Positions 30,476-34,669 of a DNA stretch of 34,669 nucleotides are shown here, one piece after another. The position numbers and the translations under genes were made by a program. Under the pieces are notes generated by a model. It saw only the letters and a program-made list of their open reading frames with translations, was not told the origin of the DNA and searched no databases. Position 1 is the first letter of the stretch. Every line of letters starts with the position of its first letter. Source of the DNA: JARRNJ01 sp037385045 (lineage in GTDB: Bacteria > Pseudomonadota > Gammaproteobacteria > JASBUN01); contig JARRNJ010000073.1 in the NCBI GenBank assembly GCA_037385045.1, forward strand, positions 1-34,669, written 5' to 3'.

Positions 30476-31906
30476 ATGCCCAACAAGCAGCATGACATCG
30501 GCATCATCGGCCTGGGGACCATGGGAGGAAATCTTGCTCTGAACTTCGCCGAGCACGGTTATGCCGTGGCCGGGCACGATCGTGATCAGGCACGCGTGGA
30601 CGATTTCCTGGCCAAAGCCCGCGATCAACTCGCCGGCGCGGAGCGAGTAAGCGCCACCACCGACGTCGGCGCGTTTATCGCGTCCCTGGCCCGCCCACGC
30701 GCGGTCCTGCTGCTGTTGCCGGCCGGCAAGGTAGTGGATCAAGTAATCGAGGCCCTTGTCCCCCTGCTGGATCACGACGACATCATCATCGACGGCGGCA
30801 ACTCCCATTTCACCGATACCGACGAGCGCCAGACCCGACTGGCACAACGCCACGTGCGTTTCATCGGTATGGGCATATCCGGCGGTTCGGAAGGCGCGCG
30901 CCACGGACCGAGCATGATGCCCGGTGGACCCAAGCCCGCCTGGGAGCACCTGCGTCCGCTGCTGCAGGCGGGTGCCGCCAAAGTCGACGGCAAACCATGC
31001 GTCGAATGGCTGGGGCGCGGTTCGGCCGGACACTACGTGAAGATGGTGCACAACGGCATCGAGTACGGACTGATGCAGCTGATTGCCGAGACCTACGACC
31101 TCATGCGGAGGGTGCTGCACCTGGATCACCAGCGGATGCACGATATTTTCCGGGAGTGGTCACAGCAGGCCATGGGCGGATATCTGCTGGAGATCACCGC
31201 CGACATCATGCTCAAGCACGATTCTGACAGCGACGCCTACCTGCTGGACAGGATTCTCGACGCCGCCCACCAGAAGGGCACCGGCGTATGGACATCGGAG
31301 GAAGCCCTGCAGGTCAAGGTGCCCACGCCGGTGATCGACACCGCGGTAACCATGCGCATGTTGTCCGACTACCGCGATGAACGCCAACGCGCCAGTGAAA
31401 TGCTTGGCGGTCCGCTGCAGCACAACCATGTCGACGCGCAGGCGCTGCTCCCCGCCATGGGAAAGGCCCTGCACGGCGCCATGATCATGACCTATGCGCA
31501 GGGTATGCACCTGTTGCACCAGGGCGGCCGTCAACATGAATACGGTCTTCACCTGGAGGATGTGGCGCGCATCTGGCGCGGCGGCTGCATCATCCGCTCA
31601 CAACTGTTGAACGACCTCACCGTCGCCTATACCCGCAATCCGGCTCTGCACAATCCCATGTTCGACGAGCGCCTGGCCGAAGCGCTGCTGCACACACAAA
31701 CCGAATTGCGGCAAACCGTTCAGCTTGCCGCCCGCGAGGGCGTCCCGGCGCCGGGGTTCATGGCGGCGCTTGCCTACTACGACGCTTACCGCAGCGCGGC
31801 GCTGCCGGCCAACCTCATCCAGGCACAGCGCGACTGCTTCGGCGCCCATACTTTCGAACGCAGCGACAAGGAAGGCATCTTCCATGTCGACTGGACCACG
31901 CATTAG
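30476..31906 (+). CDS. gnd: 6-phosphogluconate dehydrogenase, decarboxylating
   Basis: Oxidative pentose-phosphate enzyme of 476 aa converting 6-phosphogluconate to ribulose-5-phosphate and CO2 with NADP+. The dinucleotide fold begins at GIIGLGTMGGNLALNFAEHG; MGISGGSEGARHGPSMMPGG is the substrate-binding signature, and VKMVHNGIEYGLMQLI holds the catalytic Lys and the His-Asn pair. The length and the C-terminal tail match the long dimeric form of the enzyme. AAGGAG (30462-30467) precedes ATG 30476. zwf begins 10 bp after its stop. Confidence 0.95.
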   Translation: MPNKQHDIGIIGLGTMGGNLALNFAEHGYAVAGHDRDQARVDDFLAKARDQLAGAERVSATTDVGAFIASLARPRAVLLLLPAGKVVDQVIEALVPLLDHDDIIIDGGNSHFTDTDERQTRLAQRHVRFIGMGISGGSEGARHGPSMMPGGPKPAWEHLRPLLQAGAAKVDGKPCVEWLGRGSAGHYVKMVHNGIEYGLMQLIAETYDLMRRVLHLDHQRMHDIFREWSQQAMGGYLLEITADIMLKHDSDSDAYLLDRILDAAHQKGTGVWTSEEALQVKVPTPVIDTAVTMRMLSDYRDERQRASEMLGGPLQHNHVDAQALLPAMGKALHGAMIMTYAQGMHLLHQGGRQHEYGLHLEDVARIWRGGCIIRSQLLNDLTVAYTRNPALHNPMFDERLAEALLHTQTELRQTVQLAAREGVPAPGFMAALAYYDAYRSAALPANLIQAQRDCFGAHTFERSDKEGIFHVDWTTH

Positions 31907-31915
31907 GACATCGAA

Positions 31916-33433
31916 ATGGATCACCAGATCAATGACCACAATACGCTGTTCGTGCTGTTCGGCGCCGGCGGGGACCTTTCCTGGCGCCTGATCGTGCCGG
32001 CGTTGTTCAACCTGTTTCTGGACGGTCACGTGCCCGAACGCTTCGTGCTGTTTGGCGTCGACCGCGACGACTACGACGACAAGAAGTTCATCGAACGCTT
32101 GCGCCTGGGAGTAAGCCGCTATTCGCGCCGTCCCCTGCCCGACAACGGGCAATGGGAGGCTTTCGCCGCGAACATCCGCTACCTGCAAGCGGATCTCATG
32201 GATCAGGAGAGCTACCAGCACCTGAGCGAGCAACTCGGCGAACAGCAACAGACCTGGGAAACGGATGCCGAGCACGTATTCTATATGGCGACCCCGCCGT
32301 CGCTGTTCAGCCCCATTGCCCACGGGCTGGGCAAGGCCGGCCTGGCCCAGGACCGCGAGCGCGCCCGCATCGTGGTCGAAAAACCCCTGGGACACGACCT
32401 CGAATCATTCAAGGAGATCAACCGTTCGCTGTCGGAGTATTTCGACGAAAAACAGATATTCCGCATCGACCATTTCCTCGGCAAGGAAACAGTGCAGAAC
32501 ATTCTCGCATTGCGTTTCGCCAACCCGATCTTCGAGCCGATCTGGAACCGCCGCTACATCGACCACGTCGCCATCACCGTGGCCGAGACCATCGGTGTGG
32601 AGCACCGCGGCAGCTATTACGAGCACGCCGGCGCTCTGCGCGACATGGTGCAGAATCACCTGTTGCAGCTGCTGTGCCTGGTGGCCATGGAGCCGCCGGT
32701 TGCCTACGATGCCGATGATATCCGCGGCAAGAAAATGGACGTGCTGCGCGCGGTACGGCCGATTGCCGGCGACGAGGTGCACGAATTCGCCGCCCGCGGC
32801 CAATACGCGCCCGGCTGGATCGGCGGTGAGCGGGTGCCCGCCTACCGCGACGAACCCGACGTTGATCCGCTGTCCAACACCGAGACCTACGCCGCGCTCA
32901 AGCTGCAGGTGGACAACTGGCGCTGGCAGGACGTTCCGTTCTATCTGCGCACCGGCAAACGCATGGCCGCCGCGGTATCGGAAATCTCCATACGATTCCA
33001 GGATGTGCCCCATCATGCCTTCCCGGCTTCCGTGGGGCTCAACGCCCAGCCGGCCCGGCTGGTGATCCAGATCCAGCCGGAACAGGGCATCGTGCTCAAG
33101 TTCATGGCCAAACAGCCGGGCTCCCAATTGCGGCTGCGTCCGGTGGACATGCGCTTTCTCTACAGCGAGGCGTTTCGAACCAGTTCCCCGGATGCCTATG
33201 AAACCCTGCTTTGGGACGTGATGATCGGCGACGCCACCCTGTTCATGCGCGCCGACCAGGTGGAAGCGGCCTGGAAGCTGATTATGCCGGTACTGCAGGT
33301 ATGGGGCGACAACCCGGCGCCGGATTTTCCCAATTATGCCGCCGGCTCCTGGGGTCCCGAATCGGCCGAAGTGCTGGTGGCCAGCGACGGCAAGACCTGG
33401 CTGACACCGACGCTGGGCAAGGAAGAGAACTAA
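31916..33433 (+). CDS. zwf: Glucose-6-phosphate 1-dehydrogenase
   Basis: First enzyme of the oxidative pentose-phosphate pathway, 505 aa, oxidising glucose-6-phosphate to 6-phosphogluconolactone with NADP+. The nucleotide-binding GAGGDLSWRLIVPALFNL replaces the usual G-A-S-G-D-L-A-x-R-K-L, the catalytic RIDHFLGKETVQNI is intact, and EKPLGHDLESFKEIN is typical. Loss of the KR pair after GDL is unusual but seen in part of the family, and may bear on cofactor choice. The short gap after gnd indicates one transcript. The lactonase gene pgl is not in the window. Confidence 0.95.
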   Translation: MDHQINDHNTLFVLFGAGGDLSWRLIVPALFNLFLDGHVPERFVLFGVDRDDYDDKKFIERLRLGVSRYSRRPLPDNGQWEAFAANIRYLQADLMDQESYQHLSEQLGEQQQTWETDAEHVFYMATPPSLFSPIAHGLGKAGLAQDRERARIVVEKPLGHDLESFKEINRSLSEYFDEKQIFRIDHFLGKETVQNILALRFANPIFEPIWNRRYIDHVAITVAETIGVEHRGSYYEHAGALRDMVQNHLLQLLCLVAMEPPVAYDADDIRGKKMDVLRAVRPIAGDEVHEFAARGQYAPGWIGGERVPAYRDEPDVDPLSNTETYAALKLQVDNWRWQDVPFYLRTGKRMAAAVSEISIRFQDVPHHAFPASVGLNAQPARLVIQIQPEQGIVLKFMAKQPGSQLRLRPVDMRFLYSEAFRTSSPDAYETLLWDVMIGDATLFMRADQVEAAWKLIMPVLQVWGDNPAPDFPNYAAGSWGPESAEVLVASDGKTWLTPTLGKEEN

Positions 33434-33450
33434 CCGGAATAAAGGTATAT

Positions 33451-33498
33451 AGAGAAAAGCCGGTTTTCTTTTCTCTTTCCTCTTTTCCCTTTACTCTG
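33451..33498 (+). repeat. Polypurine/polypyrimidine inverted repeat upstream of dedA
   Basis: AGAGAAAAG (33451-33459) and CTTTTCTCT (33468-33476) form a perfect 9-bp inverted repeat, followed by a pure pyrimidine run ending in CCCTTTACTCTG (33487-33498), 12 nt before the dedA ATG. It resembles the element before permease 2 (16301-16356), whose end differs by one base in twelve. There is no ordinary Shine-Dalgarno between it and the start codon. Confidence 0.75.
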
Positions 33499-33510
33499 CC
33501 TGTTCCCGCC

Positions 33511-34131
33511 ATGGCCAACCCGTCCCTGTTGCAGCACTACCTGGATGCCGCACATCCCTACCTGGAGCAGTACGGCTACACGGCGTTGTTCACGGGGGTG
33601 TTCGTCGAGGGGTTCGGCATCCCGGCGCCGGGCGAAACCCTGGTCGTGGCGAGCGCCCTGTTGGCCGCCCGGGGCGAGCTGCACATCGTCTACGTGCTGC
33701 TGGTGGCGTGGGCCGCTGCCGTCGTTGGCGACAACATCGGCTACGCCATCGGCCGTTTCGGCGGCCGCCGGCTGGTGTTGCATCACGGCCGTTTCGTCGG
33801 CATTCGGGAACACCATCTGGAAAAAGTCGAACACTTCTTCCACCGCTACGGCGGCGTCCTCGTGGCGGTAGCCCGGTTTTTCGAAGTCCTGCGCCAACTC
33901 AACGGTGTGGTAGCGGGAACCAGCGGCATGCCGTGGTGGCGGTTCCTTACCTACAACGCGGTTGGAGCGGCCTTGTGGATCGGTCTGTGGGGCTACGGCG
34001 TCTATCGCCTCGGTGGCCATATGGACCGTCTGCTGAGCCTGTTTACGCGCTTCGAACCAATTGTAATCAGCGCCGGCGTCGTCGCCGTGGCCGCGCTGGT
34101 CCTCTACATATTCCGGCGACAGCGCCGCTGA
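33511..34131 (+). CDS. DedA-family membrane protein
   Basis: Membrane protein of 206 aa of the DedA/SNARE-associated family, whose members act in lipid-carrier (undecaprenyl phosphate or phospholipid) translocation and membrane homeostasis. The re-entrant motif GIPAPGETLVVASALLAARG keeps the conserved P-x-P-G-E; the second half has FFEVLRQLNGVVAGTSGMPWWRF, corresponding to the family's F-x-R-x-x-x-x-x-A-G, then the Asn-Gly/Ala-Trp helix YNAVGAALW. Membrane helices end at about residue 200. The start is placed at ATG 33511 where the family begins; a polypyrimidine repeat, not a ribosome site, lies upstream. It converges on the CLC gene with a 24-bp gap. Confidence 0.88.
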   Translation: MANPSLLQHYLDAAHPYLEQYGYTALFTGVFVEGFGIPAPGETLVVASALLAARGELHIVYVLLVAWAAAVVGDNIGYAIGRFGGRRLVLHHGRFVGIREHHLEKVEHFFHRYGGVLVAVARFFEVLRQLNGVVAGTSGMPWWRFLTYNAVGAALWIGLWGYGVYRLGGHMDRLLSLFTRFEPIVISAGVVAVAALVLYIFRRQRR

Positions 34132-34155
34132 CGTGCCGCCGCGCGGCGACACCGG

Positions 34156-34669
34156 TCACTCCCACTCGCCCGGCAAAATCCCGCCCTGCAACAGCTCATC
34201 GCGACTAACCACCCCAAGTACCGAATCCGCGCCTTGAAGAGTTCCATCGCTGGTAACGAGCGCAAAAATGCACCGGCGCGAGCGCAGTGCCACCAGGACG
34301 TCGGCCACGGGAGCGCGGGCTGCAACCACAGCGAAATGGGTATCCAACGCCGCACGCCATTGCGCGCGCCGGGCTCCGCGCCGCTGAAGTTCCTGAATCC
34401 AGCCCGCGTCCAGCACCCCCAACACCTGCTGTCCGTCCACACCCACGCCGTGGATCAGCGTTTCGGCATCGACTTCGACCCGGGCGTCCTCCTCGCCGAC
34501 TGCCAGATCAATGGACACGCAGGGCGTCGGCAGGACATCCTGCACCGCGCGCAGCAGGTAGACATTGGTCTGCAGGAAATCGGGAATGTGATGGCCGCGC
34601 CGGCGCAGCTTCATGCTGTACATGTTGTGCCGCAGCCAGATCCGGCGCACGCCGTAGGCCAGCGCCGCG
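34156..34669 (-). CDS. CLC chloride channel/transporter, C-terminal part with CBS domains (truncated by window edge)
   Basis: The frame is open to the window edge, so the 5' part is outside. The first visible residues, ALAYGVRRIWLRHNMYSMKL, then RRGHHIPDFLQTNV, match the last membrane helix and the linker of bacterial CLC chloride channels (compare the Y-T-L-K-L-x-R-R-G-x-x-I-P pattern). The remainder (about 120 residues) contains CBS-type units, the clearer one near the end (DVLVALRSRRCIFALVTSD then LGVVSRDELLQGG). CBS pairs bind adenine nucleotides and gate such channels. Without the pore domain the assignment rests on the linker, which is characteristic. Confidence 0.75.
   Translation of the reverse strand, partial: AALAYGVRRIWLRHNMYSMKLRRRGHHIPDFLQTNVYLLRAVQDVLPTPCVSIDLAVGEEDARVEVDAETLIHGVGVDGQQVLGVLDAGWIQELQRRGARRAQWRAALDTHFAVVAARAPVADVLVALRSRRCIFALVTSDGTLQGADSVLGVVSRDELLQGGILPGEWE

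Noticed and set aside
34279..34298. Minus-strand TGGCAC...TCGC inside the CLC gene
   Set aside because: Departs from the -12 consensus and lies in coding sequence with no downstream gene start nearby.
1..34669. CRISPR arrays, tRNA or rRNA genes, insertion sequences, prophage genes
   Set aside because: No regularly spaced repeats, cloverleaf sequences, transposase or phage proteins were recognised on either strand.

Overview
The window is GC-rich, densely packed bacterial chromosome with short or overlapping gene junctions. DsbB, a group 3b NiFe hydrogenase, an alternative 'N-type' F-ATPase, a SorA-like sulfite dehydrogenase, an NtrC-type two-component system and a tal-gnd-zwf cluster together suggest a gammaproteobacterium, perhaps a lithotrophic sulfur oxidiser (Chromatiales-like) or a methanotroph relative. 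This placement is inferred from gene content only. I saw no rRNA, tRNA, CRISPR, insertion sequence or phage gene.

Layout. (1) 1-5024: the end of dsbB on +, then a minus-strand operon for a four-subunit NAD(P)-linked NiFe hydrogenase (beta, gamma, small, large) and its maturation protease. (2) 5478-11681: a plus-strand N-ATPase operon, atpD-C-Q-B-E-F-A-G, followed by a CPA2 Na+(K+)/H+ antiporter. AtpR is missing, atpC carries a frame-breaking deletion, and the c subunit has lost part of the Na+-binding set. (3) 13156-17464: a MacAB-like exporter (fusion protein, ATPase, two permeases), the second permease broken. (4) 17478-19301: a SulP anion transporter on minus. (5) 19589-30389 and on: a cytochrome-bd subunit II gene without subunit I, a histidine kinase, a sigma-54 activator, an APC permease, SorA, a DegP-type protease running into a PepSY-like gene, and transaldolase / 6-phosphogluconate dehydrogenase / glucose-6-phosphate dehydrogenase. 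(6) 33511 to the end: DedA and the C-terminus of a CLC chloride channel.

The most interesting signal is regulatory. Four good sigma-54 (-24/-12) elements, all with exact GG-N10-GC spacing, all intergenic and all pointing the same way, precede cydB-kinase-regulator, sorA, degP and tal-gnd-zwf. A sigma-54-dependent NtrC-family regulator is encoded in the middle of them. A repeated GGGGCAA motif lies upstream of two of these promoters. I infer a local sigma-54 regulon joining a respiratory subunit, periplasmic sulfite oxidation, periplasmic proteolysis and NADPH supply, possibly a response to envelope or oxidative stress. A second theme is reading-frame damage: atpC, the second exporter permease and the 3' end of degP each look disrupted, so real decay and assembly error must be told apart. 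A third is a pair of polypurine/polypyrimidine hairpin repeats sitting directly before two start codons.
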